Assembly (NCBI RefSeq): GCF_002093665.1
Contig: NZ_MRWE01000021.1
Coordinates: forward strand, 1 to 64,000
Direction of reading: 5' to 3'
DNA length: 64,000 bases
Origin: Rouxiella badensis
Lineage (GTDB): Bacteria > Pseudomonadota > Gammaproteobacteria > Enterobacterales > Enterobacteriaceae
The notes under the pieces: generated by a model
Databases searched by the model: none
The model's input: only the letters and a program-made list of their open reading frames with translations
Told to the model about the DNA's origin: nothing
Shown: one piece after another, positions 19,678 through 28,639 of the stretch
Layout of the letters: the number at the start of each line of letters is the position of its first letter
Numbering within the stretch: the first letter of the stretch is position 1
Made by a program: the position numbers and the translations under genes

Positions 19678-20705
19678 TTCGGGTGACTGATAATACCCTG
19701 CTTCTGTTGCAGTTTTCCGTGGTCTCTGAGCCACAGCGCGGTGCGCTGGATGCCTTCGTCGAGTGAGACAATCGGGTGATAGCCTAACTCGGTCTCGGCA
19801 CGTTGGGTGTCCAGAGTGACGTCGAAGTTGAGTTTGGCGACGCTGTAGTGGGTCAGCATCGGCTCGCGGTGCTGCTTGCGTCCCAGTTTCTCCATCCCGC
19901 GCGCCATCATGTCCAGCAACGGATAAGGCACGGTGCGGATGCGATATTTCACGTCTAGCCCGGCCATCAACTGCTCGATAATCGTCTTTAGCGGACGCGG
20001 CTGCATGTTGGTGATGTTGTAGGCGCGGCCTGACTCATGATTCTGACTCTCGGTCGCCAGCCACATCGCGTGCGCCACATTCTCGACGTAGGTCATGTCC
20101 ACCAGCGCCTCTCCGCCGCGCGGCAGCATCAGGGTGCCATATTTAATCATTTGCAGCAGGCGCGGCAGCAGCACGTTGTCATGCGGGCCGAAAATCCCCT
20201 GCGGGCGCAGGATAGTGAAATGCGTCTGCGGATTCGACAGCGCCAGCGTGGTGATCACCTGTTCGGCAGCCGCCTTGCTGCGGGCAAACTGATTGGCAAA
20301 CCGCGCAGGGCGGAAGTCTTCTTTAATATTGCGATGATGGTGAAAGTCGAAATAAATCGCCGGCGAGGAGAGATGGATAAAATTCTCTACGCCATAGGCG
20401 GCGGCCCATTCGCCGAGGCGACGCGTCGCACGGACGTTCGCCAGTTCGAAAGCCTGCTCGCTCCCCCACGGCGCGCTCAGCCCCGAGCAGTGCCATAGCG
20501 TATCGACGTCTGCCAGCAGCACTTTTGCCTCTGAGGAAACCAGATTGGTCAAATCGGCATGAATAAATTCCGCACCCAGTTTTTCCAGTAATGGACCCAT
20601 TGCCGCATTGCGGCCGGTTGCCCTGACTTTAATGCCTTTTCTCCGCAGATATTCTACTGCGTTGCGGCCTGGACCACTGGTTGCACCGGTAACCAATACC
20701 TTCAT
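19674..20705 (-). CDS. ybjS: NAD(P)-dependent epimerase/dehydratase-like protein YbjS
   Basis: A 343-residue extended SDR protein with an N-terminal nucleotide-binding motif [16 protein letters not shown] (GxxGxxG, residues 7-13) and an SSPAIYFD region typical of epimerases and 3-beta-hydroxysteroid dehydrogenase-like members. The catalytic Tyr-xxx-Lys position reads FARSK, with Phe in place of Tyr, so activity is uncertain. Its substrate is not known. It lies in the conserved amiD-ybjS-ybjT-ltaE-poxB order and overlaps amiD tail to tail by four bases. Confidence 0.88.
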   Translation of the reverse strand: MKVLVTGATSGPGRNAVEYLRRKGIKVRATGRNAAMGPLLEKLGAEFIHADLTNLVSSEAKVLLADVDTLWHCSGLSAPWGSEQAFELANVRATRRLGEWAAAYGVENFIHLSSPAIYFDFHHHRNIKEDFRPARFANQFARSKAAAEQVITTLALSNPQTHFTILRPQGIFGPHDNVLLPRLLQMIKYGTLMLPRGGEALVDMTYVENVAHAMWLATESQNHESGRAYNITNMQPRPLKTIIEQLMAGLDVKYRIRTVPYPLLDMMARGMEKLGRKQHREPMLTHYSVAKLNFDVTLDTQRAETELGYHPIVSLDEGIQRTALWLRDHGKLQQKQGIISHPN

Positions 20706-20868
20706 AAATATCCGAATTCCGTGAAAATGTCGTTGCAGTCGGTCTCTAAACAGACCCCTGGCAAATAGGCGGCCATTCTTTCTCGAATTTCAACGCTATG
20801 CAATGAGAAACAGGATAACTTGTGACGCTGGCCGGTGCGTTTGCCTGCAAAATAGACCGGCCGCTTTT

Positions 20869-22323
20869 TCAGTGACCGCGCCGGTCTTTTTGCCGCGCCA
20901 GACTGGCTATTCTTTTCGCCATGCCGCGAAAAAGGAAAAGGTGCGCAGGCATCATTGCATACCAGTAGCACAGACCGCGCGCGCCGGCCGGATGCCACCA
21001 GGCGCTAATGTCGAGACTGCGTCTTTCGCCGTGGTCTTTCAGCGTAAACGTCAGCCTGCCCAGCCCCGGAGCCTTCATGCCGAACAATAGGGTCAGTGAT
21101 TTTTCTGATACCTTGCTGATAACCTTCCAGCCATCCACGTTGTCCCCGACCGAAAGTGTAGCCTTCGCGGGCCGACCCGGTGGTATTTTGTTGCCTAACA
21201 GCCGATCGATTCTTTGATGGAAACGCCACAGCCCTGGAGCAAAGAAGAACCCTTCCTCACCGCCCAGCTGTTGAATAACCCACCACAGACCGTTGAGTGA
21301 CGCCGAGGTCTCGAGACGGAATCCCACCTGTTTGGCATAGAAACCGTAACCCTTGCGCCAGCGGCGGTGTGCGTCCGGATCATTGCCCCACTCAGGGGTG
21401 TTCAAAACGCTTTCCTCCTCTTGCGCCAGCGCCAGATTAATCGCCTCGTCAATTGAGGTCAGCGGCTGAGGTAGAAGCTGGCGCAGGGCATCGCTGTCGG
21501 AGGGCAGGTCCTGCTTCAGGCCTTGAATCAGCGCCCGAACCAGCGGCGTTGGCACCGACGTCAACAGGCCGAGAAACGCCAGCGTCAGCAGCTGCGTGGG
21601 CAGAGGGATCGGCACCAGCCAGCGGCGTTTGCCGCTCAGCGCGATAAAACGCTCCATCAGCTGACGATAGCTCATGTATTCCGGTCCGGCGGCGTCAAAA
21701 ATACGATGCGCGACGCACGGATGCTCGATAAGCCCGTTGAGGTAGTAGAGCAGGTCGTTGAGGCCTATCGGGGACGAGTGTTTTCTTACCCATCTTGGCG
21801 GAGTCAGGACCGGCAGGTTGTAAATCATGTCGCGCATCACCTCAAATGCCGCAGCGCCCGGGCCAATGACGATGCCCGCCCGCAGCTCGGTGACCGGAAT
21901 AGGGCCCAGACGGAACAGGTCACCGGTCAACTTGCGTGCCTGCAAATGCGGTGAAAAGGGCTTCTCCGGCTGCATTGAACCCAGGTAGATAACGTGTTTT
22001 ATCGAGGAGTCTTTGAGTGCCAGCAGGGTGTTCTGCGCCGCTTGACGCTCTTTCTCGAACAGATCCTCGTCATCACTCATGGCGTGTACCAGATAAATCA
22101 GCACGTCAGCGCCTGCGAACGCATCGCGCAGGCTGGCATTGTGGTATACGTCGGCAAAGCAGCAGCGCACGCCCGGCCATTTTTGCGCGACTAACCAGTC
22201 TCGGCGTCTTGCGGCAGCGGTAACCTTATAACCCTGCTGAGTCAAATAGGGGACAAGGTGTTGGCCGATGTAGCCGCTGGCGCCGAGAACGACGACGCGG
22301 GTCTCTGCGTTGAGTGTTGGCAT
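20869..22323 (-). CDS. ybjT: SDR-like membrane-associated protein YbjT (DUF2867)
   Basis: A 484-residue two-part protein. The N-terminal 300 residues are an NAD(P)-binding Rossmann domain (VVLGASGYIGQHLV, residues 11-24). The C-terminal part is DUF2867 (WKVISKVSEKSLTLLFGMKAPG onwards). Hydrophobic segments near residue 260 and close to the C-terminus suggest membrane association. Function is unknown. Gene order and length match E. coli YbjT. Confidence 0.88.
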   Translation of the reverse strand: MPTLNAETRVVVLGASGYIGQHLVPYLTQQGYKVTAAARRRDWLVAQKWPGVRCCFADVYHNASLRDAFAGADVLIYLVHAMSDDEDLFEKERQAAQNTLLALKDSSIKHVIYLGSMQPEKPFSPHLQARKLTGDLFRLGPIPVTELRAGIVIGPGAAAFEVMRDMIYNLPVLTPPRWVRKHSSPIGLNDLLYYLNGLIEHPCVAHRIFDAAGPEYMSYRQLMERFIALSGKRRWLVPIPLPTQLLTLAFLGLLTSVPTPLVRALIQGLKQDLPSDSDALRQLLPQPLTSIDEAINLALAQEEESVLNTPEWGNDPDAHRRWRKGYGFYAKQVGFRLETSASLNGLWWVIQQLGGEEGFFFAPGLWRFHQRIDRLLGNKIPPGRPAKATLSVGDNVDGWKVISKVSEKSLTLLFGMKAPGLGRLTFTLKDHGERRSLDISAWWHPAGARGLCYWYAMMPAHLFLFRGMAKRIASLARQKDRRGH

Positions 22324-22356
22324 CTTCCATTTTGCTCTTTCAGTGTGAAGAAAAGC

Positions 22357-22403
22357 GCCCGCAGACGGAGAGCGACGTCCCTGCTTCCATTCGGTCTGCG
22401 GGC
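22357..22403 (-). terminator. Long-loop hairpin between ltaE and ybjT
   Basis: A 10-bp perfect stem GCCCGCAGAC/GTCTGCGGGC with a 27-nt loop lies just past the ltaE stop. There is no T run. It may reduce read-through into ybjT. Confidence 0.35.
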
Positions 22404-22409
22404 AGCGTA

Positions 22410-23423
22410 TTACGCCTGATTAGTCAGAAAACGTTGCCATAAATCGACAACCTTCTGTAAATCCTGACGGCTGATATTGATGTGAGTGATGATACGGGTC
22501 AGCGGACCTGACGAGATTATCACGCCGTGTTCGCGCATCCATGGGCCCAGCTTCGCCGCCTGTTCCGCTGACTGACGCACATAGAGAATATTGGTCTGCG
22601 CTCCGGGGACGGCGATCTCCAGCCCAATGCCGCGCAGCTGCTGCTCGAGCCATTTGGCATTATCGTGGTCTTCTTTCAGGCGCTGGACGTTATTTTCCAA
22701 CGCATAGATTCCCGCCGCCGCCAGAATCCCCGACTGACGCATGCCGCCGCCGGTCATTTTTCGCCAGCGATTGGCGCGATGAATGTACTCTTTACTGCCC
22801 ACCAGCAAGGAGCCTACGGGCGCACCGAGCCCTTTCGACAGGCAGAGGGTCAGGGTGTCGCAATAGCGGGTAATCTCACTCAGCGGCACGTCGAGTGCGA
22901 CGGCGGCATTCATGATGCGCGCGCCATCGATATGTAACGCCAGCCCTTTTTCACGCGTGAATTCAAAGGCCTTTTTCAGATACTCCAGCGGCAATACCTT
23001 GCCACTGTGGGTGTTTTCTAGGCTTAGCAGGCGGGTACGTGCGAAGTGAATGTCGTCAATTTTGATAGCTGCTGCGACTTTGTCGAGGGGAAGGGATCCG
23101 TCGTCGGCCATGTCCAGCGGCTGTGGCTGAATGCTGCCGAGTACCGCTGCGCCTCCGGCCTCATACATATAGTTGTGTGCTTTTTGGCCAACGATGTATT
23201 CATCACCGCGCTGGCAGTGGGTCAGCAGGGCCACCAGGTTGGCCTGAGTGCCGGTGGGGAGAAACAGGGCGGCCTCTTTGCCTGTCAACTCACAGATCAG
23301 TGCCTGAAGGGCGTTGACGGTCGGGTCATCGCCATACACATCATCGCCTACCTCGGCCTGGTACATGGCCTGACGCATAGCCTCATTTGGGCGCGTAACG
23401 GTGTCACTGCGTAAATCGATCAA
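22410..23423 (-). CDS. ltaE: Low-specificity L-threonine aldolase
   Basis: A PLP enzyme that splits L-threonine and L-allo-threonine to glycine and acetaldehyde. It has 337 residues. The PLP lysine is Lys197 in LCLSKGLGAPVGS, and HIDGAR (residues 164-169) is the cofactor-holding Asp motif. It lies downstream of poxB on the same strand, an operon in E. coli, with a hairpin in the 121-nt gap. Confidence 0.96.
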   Translation of the reverse strand: MIDLRSDTVTRPNEAMRQAMYQAEVGDDVYGDDPTVNALQALICELTGKEAALFLPTGTQANLVALLTHCQRGDEYIVGQKAHNYMYEAGGAAVLGSIQPQPLDMADDGSLPLDKVAAAIKIDDIHFARTRLLSLENTHSGKVLPLEYLKKAFEFTREKGLALHIDGARIMNAAVALDVPLSEITRYCDTLTLCLSKGLGAPVGSLLVGSKEYIHRANRWRKMTGGGMRQSGILAAAGIYALENNVQRLKEDHDNAKWLEQQLRGIGLEIAVPGAQTNILYVRQSAEQAAKLGPWMREHGVIISSGPLTRIITHINISRQDLQKVVDLWQRFLTNQA

Positions 23424-23466
23424 CGTTGCTTCCTCTCACTCATGGCCTGAACTTTGGGGGGTGAAA

Positions 23467-23485
23467 AGGGGCGATATACGCCCCT
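23467..23485 (-). terminator. Hairpin between poxB and ltaE
   Basis: AGGGGCG-ATATA-CGCCCCT, a 7-bp stem without a T run, in the poxB-ltaE gap. It probably stabilises mRNA ends and gives partial polarity. Confidence 0.35.
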
Positions 23486-23544
23486 CGGTGGAATATTCTT
23501 TCCACTATATACCTATAAATATGCGCAATGCGGAAGGGTTTTCT

Positions 23545-25266
23545 TCAGCGTAACCAGTTGGTTTTAGCCAATTCAACCACTTCATCGCCGCGACCATTAA
23601 TAATCGCGCGCAGCATGTAGAGGCTAAAGCCCTTGGCCTGCTCCATTTTGATCTGCGGCGGCATCGCCAGCTCTTCCTTGGCGGTGATGACATCAATCAG
23701 CACTGGACCCTCGTGCGCGAAGGCCTCTTGCAGCGCGGCATTAAGCTGCGAAGCCTTTTCGACACGAATACCTTTAATACCGGAGGCCTCGGCAATAGCA
23801 GCGAAATTCGGGTTCTCCAGCTCGGTGCCGTCGGTCAGATAACCGCCGGACTTCATCTCCATTGCCACGAATCCCAGCGAGCTGTTGTTGAAAATGACCA
23901 GCTTGACCGGCAGTTTGTGCTGGGCGATGGAGAGGAAGTCTCCCATCAGCATGGCGAATCCGCCGTCGCCGCACATCGCCACCACCTGTCGATTTCTGTC
24001 GATAGCCTGCGCGCCGATAGCCTGTGGCATGGCGTTGGCCATTGATCCGTGATTGAAGGAGCCCAGCAGGCGGCGTCTGCCGTTCATTTTAAGATAGCGG
24101 CAGGCCCAGACGGTTGGCGTGCCAACGTCGCAGGTAAATATCGCGTCATCGGCGGCATACTCGCTAATCTGTTTAGCCAGGTACTGTGGGTGAATCGGCT
24201 GCTTGTCGTTGAGGGTCGCCAGGTCGTCAAGCCCTTTGCGCGCTTCTTGATAGTGTTTTAGCGCCTTATCCAGAAAACTGGCGTCGGTTTTAGCCACCAG
24301 GCCGGGCAGCAGGGCGGCGAGCGTAGATTTCACGTCTCCCACCAGGGCGACATCAACGTGGCAGTGTGAGCCGATGCTGCCCGGATTGATATCAATCTGA
24401 ATGATTTTGGCATCGGTCGGGTAGAAGGCGCGATACGGGAACTGAGTGCCGAGCAGGACCAGCGTGTCGGCGTTCATCATGGCGTGATAACCGGAAGAGA
24501 AACCGATGAGACCGGTCATGCCGACGTCATAAGGGTTGTCCCATTCGACGTATTCCTTCCCGCGTAAGGCATGCACCACCGGCGCTTTCAGCGTTTCGGC
24601 AAGCTTGACTACCTCCTGATGGGCACCCGCACAGCCGCTGCCGCACATGAGCGTAATATTGGAGGAGCCGTTTAGCAGTTCGGCGAGCTTTGCAATCTCT
24701 GAACCCTGCGGTTGGACTACCGGCGGCAGCGGTTGATACCACTGCGTGCTGGCCTCTTCAGGCGCGGGCTTGAGGGCGACGTCGCCCGGCAGCACGATAA
24801 CCGAGACGCCCTTGCCGAGAATCGCTTTACGCATCGCGATGGCGAGCACCTGAGGCAACTGCTCCGGGTTACTTATTAGCTCACAGTAATGGCTGCATTC
24901 GCGAAAGATATCGGTTGGGTGTGTTTCCTGAAAATATCCACTGCCTATCTCGCTGGAGGGAATATGCGCAGCGATGGCAACCACCGGCACGCGGTTGCGA
25001 TGACAGTCGTAAAGCCCGTTAATCAGATGCAGATTGCCCGGTCCGCACGAACCGGCGCAGACCGCAAGCTTGCCGGTAATCTGCGCCTCGGCACCGGCGG
25101 CGAAGGCCGCGACCTCTTCGTGGCGGGTGCCAATCCACTCGATAGTGCCCATACGGTTAAGGCTGTCGCTCAGGCCGTTAAGCGAGTCGCCGGTCACGCC
25201 CCAAATTCTTTTTACGCCAGCTTCTTCGAGCGTTTTCGCGATAAATGCCGCTACGGTTTGTTTCAT
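23545..25266 (-). CDS. poxB: Pyruvate oxidase (pyruvate:ubiquinone oxidoreductase)
   Basis: A peripheral membrane flavoenzyme that converts pyruvate to acetate and CO2 and passes electrons to ubiquinone. It has 573 residues from the ATG at 25266, which has a GGAGGG site; an in-frame start at 25296 adds ten residues not found in E. coli PoxB. The ThDP motif [14 protein letters not shown] and the C-terminal membrane-binding segment [28 protein letters not shown], cited here only by its ends, are conserved. In E. coli the gene is RpoS-dependent. The usual upstream neighbours hcp-hcr are absent. Confidence 0.96.
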   Translation of the reverse strand: MKQTVAAFIAKTLEEAGVKRIWGVTGDSLNGLSDSLNRMGTIEWIGTRHEEVAAFAAGAEAQITGKLAVCAGSCGPGNLHLINGLYDCHRNRVPVVAIAAHIPSSEIGSGYFQETHPTDIFRECSHYCELISNPEQLPQVLAIAMRKAILGKGVSVIVLPGDVALKPAPEEASTQWYQPLPPVVQPQGSEIAKLAELLNGSSNITLMCGSGCAGAHQEVVKLAETLKAPVVHALRGKEYVEWDNPYDVGMTGLIGFSSGYHAMMNADTLVLLGTQFPYRAFYPTDAKIIQIDINPGSIGSHCHVDVALVGDVKSTLAALLPGLVAKTDASFLDKALKHYQEARKGLDDLATLNDKQPIHPQYLAKQISEYAADDAIFTCDVGTPTVWACRYLKMNGRRRLLGSFNHGSMANAMPQAIGAQAIDRNRQVVAMCGDGGFAMLMGDFLSIAQHKLPVKLVIFNNSSLGFVAMEMKSGGYLTDGTELENPNFAAIAEASGIKGIRVEKASQLNAALQEAFAHEGPVLIDVITAKEELAMPPQIKMEQAKGFSLYMLRAIINGRGDEVVELAKTNWLR

Positions 25267-25376
25267 GAATCCCTCCGGTATTTTTAGATTTTTCAAGCCG
25301 CTGAGAAATTTTCTGCGGTATCAATAAATTTAAAACTTCTGGAGGTAAGCATAGACGATAAGATTTTATCGGCGTT

Positions 25377-26276
25377 TCAGGATGAAAATACCGCCATCAG
25401 GACGGGGGCGACCAGGCTGAGCACAAACCCATGCACCACGGCGGCGGGAACCATGTCCAGCCCGCCGCTGCGCTGAAGCACTGGCAGGGTGAAATCCATC
25501 GAGGTCGCACCGCACAGGCCCAAAGCCGAGGAGCGGCTGCTGCGCACCAGCGTGGGGATGAGCATAATCGCGCACAGCTCGCGCGCCAGGTCGTTAAAGA
25601 AGGCCGCGCTGCCAATCACCGGTCCGAAAGCATCGGTCAATACAATGCCGGAGAGCGAATACCAGCCGTAGCCGGAGGCCATCGCCAGCCCGGTTTTCAG
25701 CGGTAATCCCAACAGCAGTGCAGCGAGCAGTCCGCCGCCGAGCGACGTTGCGCCGACCACGGTTGCCACCATCATTCCGCGGCGATTAAGGATTATCTGA
25801 CGCAGCGTCAGGCTGCTATTGCCCAGCTGGATGCCGACAATCACCAGCAGAAAGATCAGCGCCGCCTCGCTGGCTTCGCTGGCATAGGTGAGCCAGTGCC
25901 ACTGCGTTAGACCCAGCAGAAAGCCGCCGACCACGACGCCACACAGGCGCAGTGAGTCGAGCGCCATGCCGAGCCGAGAGGGCAGTTTTTCCTGACGAAA
26001 CTGGGTTTTCCACGGCTTACGACGTTCGAGCAGCCACAGGGCAATCAAATTGACGGCAAAAATACAGACGAAAAAAACCGCCGTGTATTTGAAAATCATC
26101 AGTAAATTGGCGCTTAGGTTATCGAGAAATGCCAGGCTGACGCCCATGATAAAAAGGATCACATACACCATGGCGCTCAGCAGCCTGTCGACCGTGTGCA
26201 GCAGGCGGCGGTTTTTAACCGGAATGAGGTAACCGAGGATTAGCGGGACTAGAATAATTAACAAGCCAGAGTACAT
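25377..26276 (-). CDS. lysO: L-lysine exporter LysO (YbjE)
   Basis: An inner-membrane lysine exporter of 299 residues with about eight helices. The N-terminus MYSGLLIILVPLILGYLIP and the signature GLCGATSMDFTLPVLQRSGG near 260 match E. coli LysO. I chose the ATG at 26276; the frame is open far upstream but that sequence lies inside the control region. No strong ribosome site is visible. Upstream are three ATTGTRA repeats at 18-bp steps. E. coli lysO responds to lysine through ArgP. Confidence 0.93.
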   Translation of the reverse strand: MYSGLLIILVPLILGYLIPVKNRRLLHTVDRLLSAMVYVILFIMGVSLAFLDNLSANLLMIFKYTAVFFVCIFAVNLIALWLLERRKPWKTQFRQEKLPSRLGMALDSLRLCGVVVGGFLLGLTQWHWLTYASEASEAALIFLLVIVGIQLGNSSLTLRQIILNRRGMMVATVVGATSLGGGLLAALLLGLPLKTGLAMASGYGWYSLSGIVLTDAFGPVIGSAAFFNDLARELCAIMLIPTLVRSSRSSALGLCGATSMDFTLPVLQRSGGLDMVPAAVVHGFVLSLVAPVLMAVFSS

Positions 26277-26297
26277 TTTTAACAGAGTCCATTCGTT

Positions 26298-26340
26298 ATT
26301 GTGATAATTCGAAGTATTGTAATAATGGTAAGCATTGTAA
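26298..26340. promoter_or_regulatory. Three ATTGTRA direct repeats at 18-bp intervals upstream of lysO
   Basis: ATTGTGA at 26298-26304, ATTGTAA at 26316-26322 and ATTGTAA at 26334-26340. The last two sit in longer matching 11-mers (AAGTATTGTAA and AAGCATTGTAA). The repeats lie 22-64 bp before the lysO start in the lysO-ybjD divergent region. They look like a multi-site operator; the factor is unknown. Confidence 0.45.
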
Positions 26341-26409
26341 CAGCGCCCTTTTTTATAGCCATGCTCAACGCGGGAACCGGACCAGAAAATAGTCGCACGG
26401 GAGGTGCCA

Positions 26410-28188
26410 ATGTATCTTGAGCATATCGATATTGTCGGTTTTCGGGGGATTAACCGTCTCTCGCTGACCTTGACCCAGCCAGACCGGCGTGGGGTGGCGC
26501 TGGACTCGCTCCATGAAGAGCGTGGACAGGCCAATTTGGGCACTATTAACACTAACACCGTTCTGTTGGGGGAAAATGCGTGGGGTAAATCGAGCCTGCT
26601 TGATGCCCTGACGCTGTTGTTATCGCCAGAGCCGGAGCTTTACTGTTTTCAGGAACAGGATTTTCATTTCCCGGCCGGTGAACAGCAGGAAAAACAGCGT
26701 TATCTTCACGTCGTCTTCACCTTCTGTGAGAACCAGCCAGGCAATCACATGTCCCCGCGATTCAACCCACTGTCACCGCTCTGGGTGCGCTGCGAAGATC
26801 GTCTTAATCGCATCTATTATCGGCTTGAAGGTGAGATGGACAACGACGGCAGTGTGGCGACGTGGCGATCGTTTCTGGCCGCCAACGGGGAACCGCTGGC
26901 GCTCAGTACCATTGATCCTCTGGCCAAAGTGTTGATCAAACTCCATCCTGTTTTACGCCTTCGCGATGCGCGTTTTGTTCGACGGATCCGTAAGGAAGAT
27001 CTTGCGCCGCAGTTGCAGCAGGATGCCGGTAAAATGGCCAAGCAACTCGACGAACTGACGCGCAGCCTGATCCATAATCCGCAGGCGTTGACCAATGCCG
27101 AACTGCGGCAAGGTCTGGCGGCGATGCAACAGCTGCTCGAGCACTACTTTGGGATGAACAGCATTACGCAGGGCGGAAATTCTGCCGTCGACGAGCGTAA
27201 TCGAAGCCGTCAGTCCTGGCAGCAAAAGCGCCACGGCAGGGCGGAGAGCCGTCAGGCATGGCGATCGCTGAATAACATTAACCAGATGATTGCTGAACCT
27301 AACAGTCGCAGTATGCGCGTGATGCTGCTGGCGATGTTTTCGACGCTGCTCCAGGCCAAGGGGTCGGTTGCGCTGCATCCCGATGCGCGCCCACTGCTGC
27401 TGATTGAGGACCCGGAAACGCGCCTGCATCCGATCATGCTTTCTGTGGCGTGGGGGCTGCTCGAACAGCTTCCCCTACAGCGCATCACTACCACCAACTC
27501 GGGCGACCTGCTGTCGCTGGTACCGGTCGAGCAGATATGCAGATTGGTGAGGGAGTCGGGCAAGGTCGCGGCATACAGCATTGGGCCACAGGGCATGAGC
27601 TCTGAAGACAGTCGCCGCATCGCGTTTCATATCCGCTATAGCCGTCCTTCGTCGCTGTTTGCACGCTGCTGGCTGCTGGTGGAGGGGGAAACCGAGGTCT
27701 GGCTGTTGAACCAGTTGGCACGCCAGTGTGGCTATAATTTTGAGTCGGAAGGCATCAAGGTGATCGAGTTTGCACAAAGCGGGCTTAAGCCGCTGCTGCG
27801 TTTTGCTCGTCAGATGGGGATTGAGTGGCACGTGCTGGTGGACGGCGACGAAGCGGGCAGAAAATACGCCGCAACGGTGGCCAGTCTGGTAGAGAATCAC
27901 GACGATATTCTGCGCGACCGCTTGACGGCATTGCCAGCGCTGGACATTGAAAACTATCTCTATCGCAATGGTTTTGAAGACGTCTATCGTCGCGCGGCGG
28001 GAACGCCGGAGCACGCTCCCATTTCCGCACGTCATATCATCGAAAAGGCGGTGCACCGCAGCTCGAAACCGGATTTAGCCATCGAGGTAGCGATGTCGGC
28101 GTCGGGGCGGGGTAACAGTGCGGTACCGTCGGTGTTAAAGCAGATGTTTTCGCGAGTGGCATGGCTCGCCCGTGGGCGTGCCGACTAA
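26410..28188 (+). CDS. ybjD: YbjD, OLD-family ATPase/TOPRIM nuclease-like protein
   Basis: About 592 residues. The N-terminal ABC-type ATPase domain has Walker A GENAWGKS (54-61) and, later, LLIEDPETRLHPIM as the Walker B/D-loop region. The C-terminal TOPRIM domain begins near 417 (LLVEGETEVW) and carries the acidic VDGDEAG motif near 477. OLD-family proteins are ATP-dependent nucleases; the role of YbjD is unknown. A segment of about 25 residues (roughly 24-49) before Walker A is absent from E. coli YbjD as I remember it. The ATG at 26410 has a GGGAGG site. Confidence 0.9.
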   Translation: MYLEHIDIVGFRGINRLSLTLTQPDRRGVALDSLHEERGQANLGTINTNTVLLGENAWGKSSLLDALTLLLSPEPELYCFQEQDFHFPAGEQQEKQRYLHVVFTFCENQPGNHMSPRFNPLSPLWVRCEDRLNRIYYRLEGEMDNDGSVATWRSFLAANGEPLALSTIDPLAKVLIKLHPVLRLRDARFVRRIRKEDLAPQLQQDAGKMAKQLDELTRSLIHNPQALTNAELRQGLAAMQQLLEHYFGMNSITQGGNSAVDERNRSRQSWQQKRHGRAESRQAWRSLNNINQMIAEPNSRSMRVMLLAMFSTLLQAKGSVALHPDARPLLLIEDPETRLHPIMLSVAWGLLEQLPLQRITTTNSGDLLSLVPVEQICRLVRESGKVAAYSIGPQGMSSEDSRRIAFHIRYSRPSSLFARCWLLVEGETEVWLLNQLARQCGYNFESEGIKVIEFAQSGLKPLLRFARQMGIEWHVLVDGDEAGRKYAATVASLVENHDDILRDRLTALPALDIENYLYRNGFEDVYRRAAGTPEHAPISARHIIEKAVHRSSKPDLAIEVAMSASGRGNSAVPSVLKQMFSRVAWLARGRAD

Positions 28189-28190
28189 TA

Positions 28191-28639
28191 GCCTTCGTCC
28201 TTGGCGCTGCCACGGCGTTGGCTGCGCGCGCTTACCCCAGTTACTGACTTGTGTCAGCTCCTGGGGATGCGCTTACTTGCCGCCTTGTTGCAGCCCCAAT
28301 GACTTGGCTATGGCCTTCTTGCCTGGCGCTGCCACGGCGTTGGCTGCGCGCGCTTACCCCAGTTACTGACTTGTGTCAGCTCCTGGGGATGCGCTTACTT
28401 GCCGCCTTGTTGCAGCCCCAATGACTTGGCTATGGCCTTCTTGCCTGGCGCTGCCACGGCGTTGGCTGCGCGCGCTTACCCCAGTTACTGACTTGTGTCA
28501 GCTCCTGGGGATGCGCTTACTTGCCGCCTTGTTGCAGCACCAATGACTTGGCTATGGCCTTCTTGCCTGGCGCTGCCACGGCGTTGGCTGCGCGCTTACC
28601 CCAGTTACTGACTTGTGTCAGCTCCTGAGGATGCGCTTA
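28191..28639. repeat. Tandem array of four ERIC-like units, 122-bp period
   Basis: Units begin at about 28191, 28313, 28435 and 28557 and repeat every 122 bp. Each contains GTTGGCTGCGC, TTACCCCAGTTACTGAC, GTGTCAGCTCCTGGGG and TTGCCGCCTTGTTGCA, the reverse-complement layout of the ERIC/IRU consensus. Units 1-3 are almost identical (one C-to-A change in unit 3). Unit 4 lacks two bases, has CTGAGG in place of CTGGGG, and stops right at the ybjX stop codon. The array fills the whole gap between convergent ybjD and ybjX. There are no unique spacers, so it is not CRISPR. Confidence 0.88.

Noticed and set aside
20702-20998. 98-residue minus-strand frame between ybjS and ybjT
   Set aside because: Mostly overlaps the 3' end of ybjT in another frame; there is no conserved content.
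28172-28369. Small open frame inside the repeat array
   Set aside because: It consists of repeat sequence and recurs because the repeat recurs; there is no ribosome site or conserved protein.
28191-28639. Repeat array taken as a CRISPR
   Set aside because: The 122-bp units are identical along their full length, with no unique spacers between short repeats, and there are no cas genes. The sequence fits ERIC-like elements.
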